A program made the translations under genes and the position numbers. Shown in pieces: positions 1-7,374 of a stretch of 64,000 bases of DNA. Every line of letters starts with the position of its first letter. Position 1 is the stretch's first letter. Source of the DNA: Deltaproteobacteria bacterium GWC2_55_46. GTDB taxonomy: Bacteria > Desulfobacterota > GWC2-55-46. The notes beneath the pieces were generated by a model. It ran no database searches. It was not told the origin of the DNA and saw only the letters and a list, made by a program, of their open reading frames with translations. The DNA lies in NCBI GenBank assembly GCA_001595385.3, contig LVEI03000001.1, forward strand, positions 1,951,501 to 2,015,500, in the 5' to 3' direction.

Positions 1-459
1 ATAGATGCCCTCTCAAGGGAGGGTTCAAGGGACGCGATAACGTTTCCCAGGCCGCTCCTCGGTAAAGGTAACCTTGACTTCAGCTTCAGCGGCTTGAAGA
101 CCGCGATGCTGACATATGTTAAAGGGCTTAAAGCTCTTCCCGTCGACGGGTTGCTTGCCGACCTCTCGGCGAGCTTCCAGGAGTCTGTCGTCGACGTCCT
201 CGTGACAAAAGCCCTCTGGGCCGTCGAGGCCACCGGCGCGAGGAACCTCGTGGTGGCCGGAGGGGTTGCCTCCAACTCAAGGTTCAGGGAGAGCTTGCAG
301 GCAATCGCCCTGGAAAAAGGCTTGAAGCTCTTTATACCGCCTCCGGGGTTCTGCACCGATAACGCCGCGATGGTCGCTTCCCTCGGGTACCGCCAGCTTG
401 GCGCAGGGAAGCTGGCCGGGCTCGATCTCAACGCCAAGCCCACCTGGGAGGGTTTTTAG
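1..459 (+). CDS. tsaD: tRNA threonylcarbamoyladenosine synthase TsaD, C-terminal part
   Basis: The gene is cut by the window edge; the frame is open from base 1, leaving about 152 residues of a protein usually near 335. TsaD transfers the threonylcarbamoyl group to A37 of ANN-decoding tRNAs in the cytoplasm. Recognisable ASKHA-fold motifs are LDFSFSGLKTA near residue 30, VVAGGVASNSRFR near residue 84 and FCTDNAAMVA near residue 120, all highly conserved in the family. Its stop codon overlaps the GTG start of rsmA, so the two are probably co-transcribed. The only oddity is the missing N-terminus, which is an artefact of the window. Confidence 0.95.
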   Translation: MDALSREGSRDAITFPRPLLGKGNLDFSFSGLKTAMLTYVKGLKALPVDGLLADLSASFQESVVDVLVTKALWAVEATGARNLVVAGGVASNSRFRESLQAIALEKGLKLFIPPPGFCTDNAAMVASLGYRQLGAGKLAGLDLNAKPTWEGF

Positions 460-1292
460 TGGGAATGGGGCCCAGGGATGAAAGAGCAGGGGTGCGCCCG
501 AAGAAGCGGTTCGGCCAGCACTTCCTGACAGACAGGAATATAGTCAGGAAGATAGTCGAGGCCGCTGGTGTCGCTCCGGGCGACCATGTCCTCGAGATAG
601 GCCCCGGCACAGGCATGCTCACGGCCGGGCTTATCGAGGCCGGGGCAAAGGTGCTTGCCATAGAGGTCGATCGAGAGCTTGCGGAAGGGCTCAAGGGAAG
701 GTTCCAGCCGGATAGCTTCGAGGTTATGACCGTGGACGCGTTAAAGCTCTCGTACAGAGGGCTTGCCAGTGAGCGCAATGTAAAATACAAGCTGGTCGCG
801 AACCTGCCCTACTACATATCAGGCCCGATACTCTCGAAGCTGCTGGAGGAACGGGAAGCCTTTTCGATAATGGTGCTCATGTTCCAGAAGGAGGTCGCAA
901 CACGCCTGGCCTCAGGGCCGGGGAGCCGCGACTACGGCATACTTTCTGTCATCGCCCAGGCCTTCACCGACGTCAAAAAGGAGTTCGACGTCCCAAGCCG
1001 CCTCTTCTTTCCCAAGCCAAAGGTTGACTCTTCAGTTTTAAGCTTCCGGGTGCTCGATGGGCCCAGGATAGCTCTTGACGACGAGGCCTTCTTTAAAAAG
1101 GTCGTGAGGGGCGCGTTCGGGAGCAGGCGCAAGATGCTCATCAACTCTTTGACTATCCCCGGCCTTGAAAAGAAGGAGATCGGGGAAGCTCTTCTTGAGG
1201 CCTCGATAGACCAGTCCAGGCGGGGAGAGACCTTAAACCTCAATGAATTCGGTAGGTTGGCCCATGCACTCTATTTAAGGAAAAAGGCGTAG
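459..1292 (+). CDS. rsmA: 16S rRNA dimethyladenosine transferase RsmA (KsgA)
   Basis: This cytoplasmic SAM-dependent enzyme dimethylates two adjacent adenines near the 3' end of 16S rRNA during small-subunit maturation. The protein of about 277 residues (normal length) has the N-terminal KRFGQHFL signature, the SAM-binding VLEIGPGTGMLT near residue 45, and the catalytic NLPYYIS motif near residue 115. The GTG start at 459 overlaps the tsaD stop; an ATG at 465 would shorten it by two residues and cannot be excluded. No strong ribosome site is seen, which suits translational coupling to tsaD. Confidence 0.95.
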   Translation: MGMGPRDERAGVRPKKRFGQHFLTDRNIVRKIVEAAGVAPGDHVLEIGPGTGMLTAGLIEAGAKVLAIEVDRELAEGLKGRFQPDSFEVMTVDALKLSYRGLASERNVKYKLVANLPYYISGPILSKLLEEREAFSIMVLMFQKEVATRLASGPGSRDYGILSVIAQAFTDVKKEFDVPSRLFFPKPKVDSSVLSFRVLDGPRIALDDEAFFKKVVRGAFGSRRKMLINSLTIPGLEKKEIGEALLEASIDQSRRGETLNLNEFGRLAHALYLRKKA

Positions 1293-1374
1293 GCAAAGGT
1301 GGGCGAGGCTTTATACATCCTTGACTTTTGGCAATGCCTGAGATAACTTGTTCCTGCTTAATCCTTAAAAAATA

Positions 1375-2016
1375 ATGGAAAAATCAAGATACATAGCTAT
1401 TGAAGGCCCCATTGGGGTCGGGAAATCAAGCCTTGTTGATCTGCTTGCCAGGGAGCTTGGCGGAAGGACCCTGATGGAGGCGGTCGACGACAACCCGTTC
1501 CTTCCAAGGTTCTACGGGGACATAAAGAAGTATGCCTTCCAGACCCAGCTCTTCTTTCTCCTCTCCCGCTACCAGCAGCAAAAGGAGATGTTCCAGCAGG
1601 AGCTTTTCAACACCTCTGTCGTCTCCGATTATCTCTTTGCCAAGGACAGGATATTCGCCTACTTGAACCTCGACGAGAACGAGCTATGCCTCTACGAGCA
1701 GGTCTACAGGCTCCTTGACACAAGGATACCCAAGCCGGACCTGGTGATATACCTTCAAGCCTCTACGGAGGTGCTCCTTGAAAGGATAGCCGGGAGGAAT
1801 ATCGACTACGAAAAGCATGTCAGGGAGGAGTACCTTGAGAGGCTTGTGGACGCATACAACAGGTACTTCTTCTATTACAGCGACACGCCTCTTCTGGTCG
1901 TCAACACGACCGAGATAGACTTCGTCAACAACCCCGACGACCTTTCAAGCCTCGTAAAGGAGATAAGGTCTATGAAGGGCGGCTCCCAGCATTACATACC
2001 TATCGCGTCAAGCTGA
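1375..2016 (+). CDS. deoxynucleoside kinase family protein
   Basis: This 213-residue P-loop kinase is probably a deoxyadenosine/deoxyguanosine-type salvage enzyme that phosphorylates deoxynucleosides with ATP. The Walker A motif (EGPIGVGKSS, residues about 9-18) opens the protein, and a charged DRIFAYLNLDE stretch and a lid region with LLERIAGRNIDYE near residue 145 match the dNK family. Similar kinases sit beside folate/pantothenate genes in other bacteria, as here upstream of panB, although 290 bp with a terminator separates them. Substrate preference cannot be read from sequence. The start ATG has only a weak ribosome site. Confidence 0.85.
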   Translation: MEKSRYIAIEGPIGVGKSSLVDLLARELGGRTLMEAVDDNPFLPRFYGDIKKYAFQTQLFFLLSRYQQQKEMFQQELFNTSVVSDYLFAKDRIFAYLNLDENELCLYEQVYRLLDTRIPKPDLVIYLQASTEVLLERIAGRNIDYEKHVREEYLERLVDAYNRYFFYYSDTPLLVVNTTEIDFVNNPDDLSSLVKEIRSMKGGSQHYIPIASS

Positions 2017-2038
2017 AAAAGCCCTGAAAACATGGATA

Positions 2039-2067
2039 TTGTGCGGATGCCGGAATTGGTCTATAAT
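2039..2067 (+). promoter_or_regulatory. sigma-70-like promoter for a possible small RNA
   Basis: TTGTGC (2039-2044) is separated by exactly 17 bp from a perfect TATAAT (2062-2067). The expected transcription start, near 2074, lies just ahead of two stable hairpins. Confidence 0.45.
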
Positions 2068-2073
2068 AAATCT

Positions 2074-2134
2074 ACCGGGGTCCCATGATTCCCGATGGGG
2101 CCATCCGACCTTCCGGTAAACGGAAGGTTTTTTA
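2074..2134 (+). ncRNA. candidate small structured RNA of about 60 nt
   Basis: The transcript predicted from the promoter at 2039-2067 would contain a 7-bp hairpin (2079-2085 with 2096-2102, one G-U pair) and then an intrinsic terminator at 2108-2134. No open reading frame fits in it. It matches no RNA family I can recognise. It may instead be an attenuated leader of panB, but the terminator lies about 170 bp before the panB start and a repeat element fills the gap. Confidence 0.3.
2108..2134 (+). terminator. intrinsic terminator between the dNK gene and panB
   Basis: ACCTTCCG (2108-2115) pairs perfectly with CGGAAGGT (2121-2128) around a GTAAA loop, followed by a run of T. Confidence 0.8.
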
Positions 2135-2140
2135 ATTTAA

Positions 2141-2270
2141 CAGGCATGAAATAAGTCCATCCGCGTCGTTGGTTTCAGAAGCTTCTACTACGGCGTACCA
2201 AAGAAGTACGCCTCATTCCTCGCTCCCCGATTTAATGGGGGCCTCGCATACGGTTTTTAGAGCAGCCTGA
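2141..2270. repeat. dispersed palindromic repeat, copy A
   Basis: About 130 bp, ending in AGAGCAGCCTGA. It shares ordered blocks with the copy at 61964-62087: a CCATC-GCGTCGTTG block on the left, an inner palindrome CGGCGTAC...GTACGCC, then TCATTCCTC, CCTCGCATA and the GAGCAGCCTG/AGCAGCCTG end. The left end (CAGGCATGAAATAAG) is a decayed version of the copy B left end. The element is non-coding, palindromic overall and behaves like a MITE/REP unit. Confidence 0.8.
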
Positions 2271-2303
2271 GTATAATTGGAGTGTTTGGCAAGGAATTAA
2301 AAA

Positions 2304-3104
2304 ATGAAGAAGATCACAGCCGCGGAAATAGTGAAGATGAAGGAGGAGGGGAGGAAGGTCCCGGTATTGACGGCCTATGACTTCGCTACGGCGAGGGTAT
2401 TGGACGAGGCCGGGGTCCCGGTCCTTCTCGTCGGCGATTCAGCCGGCATGGTCGAGGCCGGCTACGAGACGACCCTTCCGGTCACGGTAGACGAGATAAT
2501 CTATCATACCAGGGCCGTGGTCCGTGGCAGGGTGAACGCGCTTGTCGTGAGCGACATGCCCTTTGGCTCGTACCAGACATCTACAGACGACGCCCGGAGG
2601 AATGCCGCGAGGATGGTAAAGGAAGGCGGCGCCGAGGCCGTGAAGCTCGAGGGCGGGAGGCGGACCGCCGGGGCGATAAGGGCGATAGTCGATATGGACG
2701 TGCCTGTAATGGGGCACGTAGGGCTTACCCCCCAGTCTGTCCACAGGATGGGGGGCTACAGGGTGCAGGGCAGGACAAAGACGGAGGCCGAGCTTATAAT
2801 CGAGGACGCGCTCGCCATAGAAGAGGCCGGGGCCTTCTCGATAGTATTGGAGGGCATCCCGGCGAGCCTGGCGAAGGAGATAACCGGGAGGCTTTCCATA
2901 CCGACGATAGGCATAGGGGCCGGGGCGCACTGCGACGGGCAGGTGCTCGTGGTAAACGACATGCTTGGGCTTACATCCGGGCAGAGGGTCCCCAAGTTCG
3001 TCAAGAGGTACGCTGACCTCCGAAACCTCATCTTCCTCGCTGCCACCGAATATATAAAGGACGTCGCAGAGGGCACTTTTCCTTCAAAGGAGCATTCGTA
3101 TTAG
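2304..3104 (+). CDS. panB: 3-methyl-2-oxobutanoate hydroxymethyltransferase PanB
   Basis: PanB adds a hydroxymethyl group from 5,10-methylenetetrahydrofolate to 2-oxoisovalerate to give ketopantoate, the first committed step of pantothenate/CoA synthesis. The 266-residue protein has normal length, with VLTAYDFATARVLDEAG near residue 21, the metal-site LLVGDSAGMV near residue 42, and the conserved GHVGLTPQSVHRMGG stretch near residue 138. The start ATG follows AAGGA. It heads a tight panB-panC-panD cluster with only 3 bp before panC. Confidence 0.97.
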   Translation: MKKITAAEIVKMKEEGRKVPVLTAYDFATARVLDEAGVPVLLVGDSAGMVEAGYETTLPVTVDEIIYHTRAVVRGRVNALVVSDMPFGSYQTSTDDARRNAARMVKEGGAEAVKLEGGRRTAGAIRAIVDMDVPVMGHVGLTPQSVHRMGGYRVQGRTKTEAELIIEDALAIEEAGAFSIVLEGIPASLAKEITGRLSIPTIGIGAGAHCDGQVLVVNDMLGLTSGQRVPKFVKRYADLRNLIFLAATEYIKDVAEGTFPSKEHSY

Positions 3105-3107
3105 GCG

Positions 3108-3953
3108 TTGATAAGGGTAATAAGTAAAGTAAGGGAGATGCAGGGGGCATCGGTCGCGGCGCGCGCAAGGGGGCAGGAGGTGGTCCTCGTGCCTACCATG
3201 GGCTTTCTCCACGACGGGCACAGGGAGCTACTGCGGCGCGGCAGGGCCCTTGGAGACCTCCTTGTCCTGAGTGTATTCGTCAACCCGGCGCAGTTCGGTC
3301 CGAAGGAGGACCTTGGGGCATACCCGAGGGACCTTGAAGGGGACCTCAAGATGGCCGCCGAGGAGGGTGTCGACATCGCCTTCGTGCCGACGGCCGGGGA
3401 GATGTACCCGGAGGGCTATCAGAGCTATGTGGACGTGGAGGAGCTCTCCCGGCACCTCTGCGGCGCCTCGAGGCCCGGACACTTCAGAGGGGTCGCAACC
3501 GTTGTTCTTAAGCTCCTGAATACGGTTCTTCCCCACAAGGCCGTTTTCGGCAGGAAGGACTTCCAGCAGCTTCGGGTCATAGAGCGGATGGTAGAGGACC
3601 TCGATATGCCTGTAGAGATAATCGGGGTGGAGACAGTGCGTGAAGGCGACGGGCTGGCGATGAGCTCGAGGAACTCGTACCTGAGCGCGGACGAAAGAAG
3701 GGCGGCTTCTGTCATCCCGGCGGCCCTCAAAGAGGCGAGGGAAGCGGCCGCGGGGGGGGAGAGGGACTGTCGCGTAATAGTCGAAAAGGTGAAAAAAATC
3801 ATAGAGAAAGAGCGCCTGGCCGTGATAGACTATATAAAAGTCTCCAGCGGCGCAACACTTGAGGAGATCGACCGGATAGAAGGGGACGCTCTTCTTTTTC
3901 TGGCTGTGAAGATAGGCAGGGCAAGGCTCATAGACAACCTGAGACTTGCCTGA
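3108..3953 (+). CDS. panC: pantothenate synthetase PanC
   Basis: PanC condenses pantoate with beta-alanine using ATP through a pantoyl-adenylate. The 281-residue protein carries the nucleotide-binding [13 protein letters not shown] near residue 29, [15 protein letters not shown] near residue 146 and the KMSKS-like SSRNSYLS near residue 186. The start is TTG at 3108, three bases after the panB stop; no upstream ATG is available without overlapping panB. Its 3' end lies just ahead of panD. Confidence 0.96.
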   Translation: MIRVISKVREMQGASVAARARGQEVVLVPTMGFLHDGHRELLRRGRALGDLLVLSVFVNPAQFGPKEDLGAYPRDLEGDLKMAAEEGVDIAFVPTAGEMYPEGYQSYVDVEELSRHLCGASRPGHFRGVATVVLKLLNTVLPHKAVFGRKDFQQLRVIERMVEDLDMPVEIIGVETVREGDGLAMSSRNSYLSADERRAASVIPAALKEAREAAAGGERDCRVIVEKVKKIIEKERLAVIDYIKVSSGATLEEIDRIEGDALLFLAVKIGRARLIDNLRLA

Positions 3954-3978
3954 AGTAACCGAGGAGGGTTCTACCGAA

Positions 3979-4359
3979 ATGCAGCGTGTCATGCTAAAAA
4001 GCAAGATACACAGGGGCACCGTCACAGACGCAAACCTCGACTATGAAGGTTCTGTGGCGATAGACGAGGCCCTTATGGAGGCCGCCGGCATATACGAGTT
4101 CGAGCAGGTCCAGATATACAATATCAAAAACGGCAACCGCCTCACCACCTATGCCATAAAGGGCGAGAGGGGGAGCGGGGTGATATCCATCAACGGCGCG
4201 GCCGCGCACCTGGCCGACAGGGGCGACCTGGTCATCATCGCGAGCTACTCGGTCCTCGAAGATGAGGAGGCGAGAAAGCACTCGCCTGTCCTCGTTTACG
4301 TGGACGCCGATAACTCGATAAAGAAGGTGGCCGCGGAGCTTTCGGCGCATCGCCTATGA
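3979..4359 (+). CDS. panD: aspartate 1-decarboxylase PanD (proenzyme)
   Basis: PanD makes beta-alanine from aspartate with a pyruvoyl cofactor generated by self-cleavage. Starting at ATG 3979 gives 126 residues, the classical length, with [16 protein letters not shown] at the N-terminus and the Gly-Ser self-processing site in YEGSVAID near residue 24. The ribosome site GAGGAGGG (about 3961-3968) supports this start over a TTG at 3946 inside panC. The stop overlaps the next gene's ATG by 4 bp. All three dedicated pantothenate steps are therefore adjacent, except for the ketopantoate reductase. Confidence 0.96.
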   Translation: MQRVMLKSKIHRGTVTDANLDYEGSVAIDEALMEAAGIYEFEQVQIYNIKNGNRLTTYAIKGERGSGVISINGAAAHLADRGDLVIIASYSVLEDEEARKHSPVLVYVDADNSIKKVAAELSAHRL

Positions 4360-5015
4360 CAAAGATATTCAGAGGGTATTTCATAACAGGGCTACTCGTT
4401 GTGGTGCCCCTGTACTTCTCCATCTACGTCCTTACGATAATCGTCGGGTTCATGGACAGCATACTGAACCTGCTCCCCAGGATCGCTCACCCCGATACCT
4501 ATCTTCCCATCCATATACCGGGCCTCGGCATAATCTTTACCGTCTTCTCGATATTTCTGGTAGGCGTTTTTACCACCAACCTCCTTGGGAAAAGGCTCCT
4601 TGCCGTCGCTGAAAAGATAATGTCCAAGGTACCGGTGGTCCGGATGGTATATAACGCCACAAAGCAGTTCATGGAGACCTTCTTTACCAAGGGCGCGCAG
4701 GGCTTCAGGAAGGTCGTGCTGATAGAGTTTCCCAGAAAAGGCATCTACTCCATGGGCTTCATGACGAGCAGGATAAGCGGGGGCGAGCTGAGGGAGAAGA
4801 CCAGCGTGCCTTCCGTCTGCGTCTTTGTCCCGACTACGCCAAACCCTACGTCCGGATACTTCGCCGTGGTGCCTGAAACCGATATAATAGCGCTCGATAT
4901 GAAGGTTGAGGACGCCTTCAAGGTCATAATGACGGGCGGGATGGTCATACCAAACAACGACGACTTCAAGCTCTACGTCAAGAACCCTGCCCACGGCGAT
5001 CTGGTCGGCAAGTAG
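4356..5015 (+). CDS. DUF502 family inner-membrane protein
   Basis: This 219-residue protein has two predicted membrane helices near residues 7-32 and 55-76 and a soluble C-terminal part. The pattern [19 protein letters not shown] at the start, and [24 protein letters not shown] and [12 protein letters not shown] further on, are characteristic of the DUF502 family. Its biochemical role is unknown. The ATG overlaps the panD stop, so it is translationally coupled to the pantothenate genes, though no functional link to CoA is evident. Confidence 0.85.
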   Translation: MTKIFRGYFITGLLVVVPLYFSIYVLTIIVGFMDSILNLLPRIAHPDTYLPIHIPGLGIIFTVFSIFLVGVFTTNLLGKRLLAVAEKIMSKVPVVRMVYNATKQFMETFFTKGAQGFRKVVLIEFPRKGIYSMGFMTSRISGGELREKTSVPSVCVFVPTTPNPTSGYFAVVPETDIIALDMKVEDAFKVIMTGGMVIPNNDDFKLYVKNPAHGDLVGK

Positions 5016-5170
5016 CAAGGCTGTATACTTAAAAATACCTGATCTCCAGAGATTCCCCTGTCCCCCCTCAACCGCCGGTTTTCTGCTTAAAAACGCGCAA
5101 CTTTTCCTGTTGTTTTTCCCTCAGATTTGTTAAGATTCAATCTCTTCAGAATGCCCTTGTAGAGGCCTTG

Positions 5171-7222
5171 ATGGAAAAGAAAGCACGTTCATACAAGTTT
5201 GAATCCCTCGATGAAATGTCCATAAATACCATAAGGTTTCTCGCGGTCGACGCCGTTGAGGCGGCCAACTCGGGGCACCCTGGAATGCCGATGGGAGACG
5301 CACCGATGGCCTACGTCCTCTGGAAGCATTTCTTGAGGCACAATCCCTCAAACCCGCAGTGGGCGGGCAGGGACAGGTTCATCCTCTCGGCAGGGCACGG
5401 CTCGATGCTCCTTTACGCCCTGCTGCACCTTGCCGGTTACCCGCTCCCAATCGAAGAGCTCAAAGGCTTCAGGCAGTGGGGGAGCCATACGCCGGGCCAC
5501 CCTGAGCACGACCCAAAGATAGGGATAGAGACGACCACCGGGCCGCTCGGACAGGGCTTTGCCAACGGGGTCGGGATGGCGATGGCCCAGAGGTATCTCG
5601 GAGAGAGGTTCGGGAAACCGGGGTATCCGCTCTTCGATTACAATATCTACGCTGTCTGCAGTGACGGGGACCTCATGGAGGGCGTAAGTAACGAGGCCGC
5701 CTCAATCGCCGGGCACCTCAAGCTCGGCAATATCATATACCTTTACTCGGACAACAGGATAACGATAGAGGGCTCGACCGACATCTCTTTTTCGGAGGAC
5801 GTCGGCAAGAGGTTCGAGGCATTGGGCTGGCACGTCCAGCACGTGGGCGGCAATGACCTCGACTCTATCGCCAGGGCGATAGAGTCCGCGAAGGAAGAGG
5901 CCGGAAGGCCGTCGATCATCATCGCGAGGACGATAATCGGCTTCGGAAGCCCCGGCAAGCAGGACACCGCGGAGGTCCACGGCGCGCCTCTCGGCACAGA
6001 CGAGGTGAAGGCCACGAAGGAGAAGCTCGGCTGGCCGCTTGAGCCGACGTTCTTTGTCCCGGATGAGGTGCGGGAAGGATTTAAAAACGCGCTCTCCAGA
6101 GGAGAGGCGCTTGAGAAGGATTGGCTCTCCACGCTCGCCAGATACGAGCGGGAGTATCCTGAGGAGGGCCGCCAGGTACGGGCGATAATAGAGGGCAAGG
6201 CAGATAGGGGTTGGCTTAAGGAGCTTCCGGCCTTTACTGAAAAAGACGGGGCGATGGCCACGAGGAGCGCCTCCGGGAAGGTCCTTAACGCGATCGCGAA
6301 GAGCGCCCCGTTCCTTATAGGCGGCTCTGCCGACCTCGCGCCATCTACCAACACCATAATGAAGGGCATGGGAGATTTTCTGCCAACGGGGGCAGGCCGG
6401 AACCTCCACTTCGGTGTGCGTGAGCACGCCATGGGCTCCATCATGAACGGCATGGCCCTTACAAAGGGGGTGGTCCCTTATGGCGCTACCTTCCTTATAT
6501 TCTCGGATTATATGAGGCCGCCTGTGAGGCTCGCCGCCCTCATGGGCCTTCAGGCGATATATGTCTTCACCCACGATTCCATCGGCCTTGGCGAGGACGG
6601 CCCGACGCACCAGCCCATAGAGCAGCTCGCGGCTTTAAGGTCTATCCACAACCTCACGGTCATAAGGCCGGCTGACGCGAACGAGGTCGCAGAGGCCTGG
6701 AAGGCGGCCCTTTTGAACGAAAGCGGCCCGACAGCGCTTATATTCACACGGCAGAACGTGCCGACGATCGACAGGACGAAGTACGCTTCAGCCGAAGGGC
6801 TTTTGAGGGGCGGCTATGTTCTCGCAGACCCGGCGGAGGGCAAGCCAGAGGTCATAATCATCGCCACCGGCTCTGAGGTGCAGCTCGCCCTTGGCGCCTT
6901 CGATGACCTCGCGGCCAGGGGCGTTAAGGCGCGGGTAGTGAACATGCCGAGCTGGGAGATATTCGATGCCCAAGAGGACTCTTACAGGCGGCAGGTGCTC
7001 CCGCCGGACATCGACGTAAGGGTCGCAGTAGAGGCCGCTTCCCCGATGGGGTGGCACAAGTACGTAGGCATGGACGGGGCAGTGATAGGCATAGAGCGTT
7101 TCGGCGCCTCGGCCCCGTACAAGGTCATCTTCGAGCAGTTCGGCCTTACGGTCGAGAACGTATCGGCAAAGGCGAGCGCCCTGCTCAACAGGAAAAAGGG
7201 CCTCTTCCTTGATAGGATCTGA
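5171..7222 (+). CDS. tkt: transketolase
   Basis: This thiamine-diphosphate enzyme moves two-carbon units between sugar phosphates in the non-oxidative pentose phosphate pathway. The 683-residue protein has the full three-domain length. Visible motifs are [13 protein letters not shown] near residue 35, the TPP-binding [13 protein letters not shown] near residue 162, [12 protein letters not shown] near residue 383 and the pyrimidine-domain [15 protein letters not shown] near residue 413. ATG 5171 is preferred over an adjacent TTG at 5168, with GTAGAGG upstream. It begins the sugar-phosphate gene block and precedes the transaldolase fusion by about 150 bp. Confidence 0.96.
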   Translation: MEKKARSYKFESLDEMSINTIRFLAVDAVEAANSGHPGMPMGDAPMAYVLWKHFLRHNPSNPQWAGRDRFILSAGHGSMLLYALLHLAGYPLPIEELKGFRQWGSHTPGHPEHDPKIGIETTTGPLGQGFANGVGMAMAQRYLGERFGKPGYPLFDYNIYAVCSDGDLMEGVSNEAASIAGHLKLGNIIYLYSDNRITIEGSTDISFSEDVGKRFEALGWHVQHVGGNDLDSIARAIESAKEEAGRPSIIIARTIIGFGSPGKQDTAEVHGAPLGTDEVKATKEKLGWPLEPTFFVPDEVREGFKNALSRGEALEKDWLSTLARYEREYPEEGRQVRAIIEGKADRGWLKELPAFTEKDGAMATRSASGKVLNAIAKSAPFLIGGSADLAPSTNTIMKGMGDFLPTGAGRNLHFGVREHAMGSIMNGMALTKGVVPYGATFLIFSDYMRPPVRLAALMGLQAIYVFTHDSIGLGEDGPTHQPIEQLAALRSIHNLTVIRPADANEVAEAWKAALLNESGPTALIFTRQNVPTIDRTKYASAEGLLRGGYVLADPAEGKPEVIIIATGSEVQLALGAFDDLAARGVKARVVNMPSWEIFDAQEDSYRRQVLPPDIDVRVAVEAASPMGWHKYVGMDGAVIGIERFGASAPYKVIFEQFGLTVENVSAKASALLNRKKGLFLDRI

Positions 7223-7374
7223 CATCCCTGCTATACTTAACGGCAGGCCGCTCCCCACGGCCTGCCTTGTATTTTGAAGCCAGCCGCGTGCGGCTGATTT
7301 TCCCAAGAGCCCATCTTAAATAGAGAGACCGTTCTTTTTCCGCCGGAAATCCCATCCGGCGTCCAGGAGTCCTT

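Noticed and set aside
5702-6610. Long minus-strand open frames opposite transketolase and other genes (also 46727-47659, 58859-59998, 53126-54091)
   Set aside because: They lie entirely opposite well-supported genes in GC-rich DNA and show biased Arg/Leu/Pro composition typical of antisense shadows.
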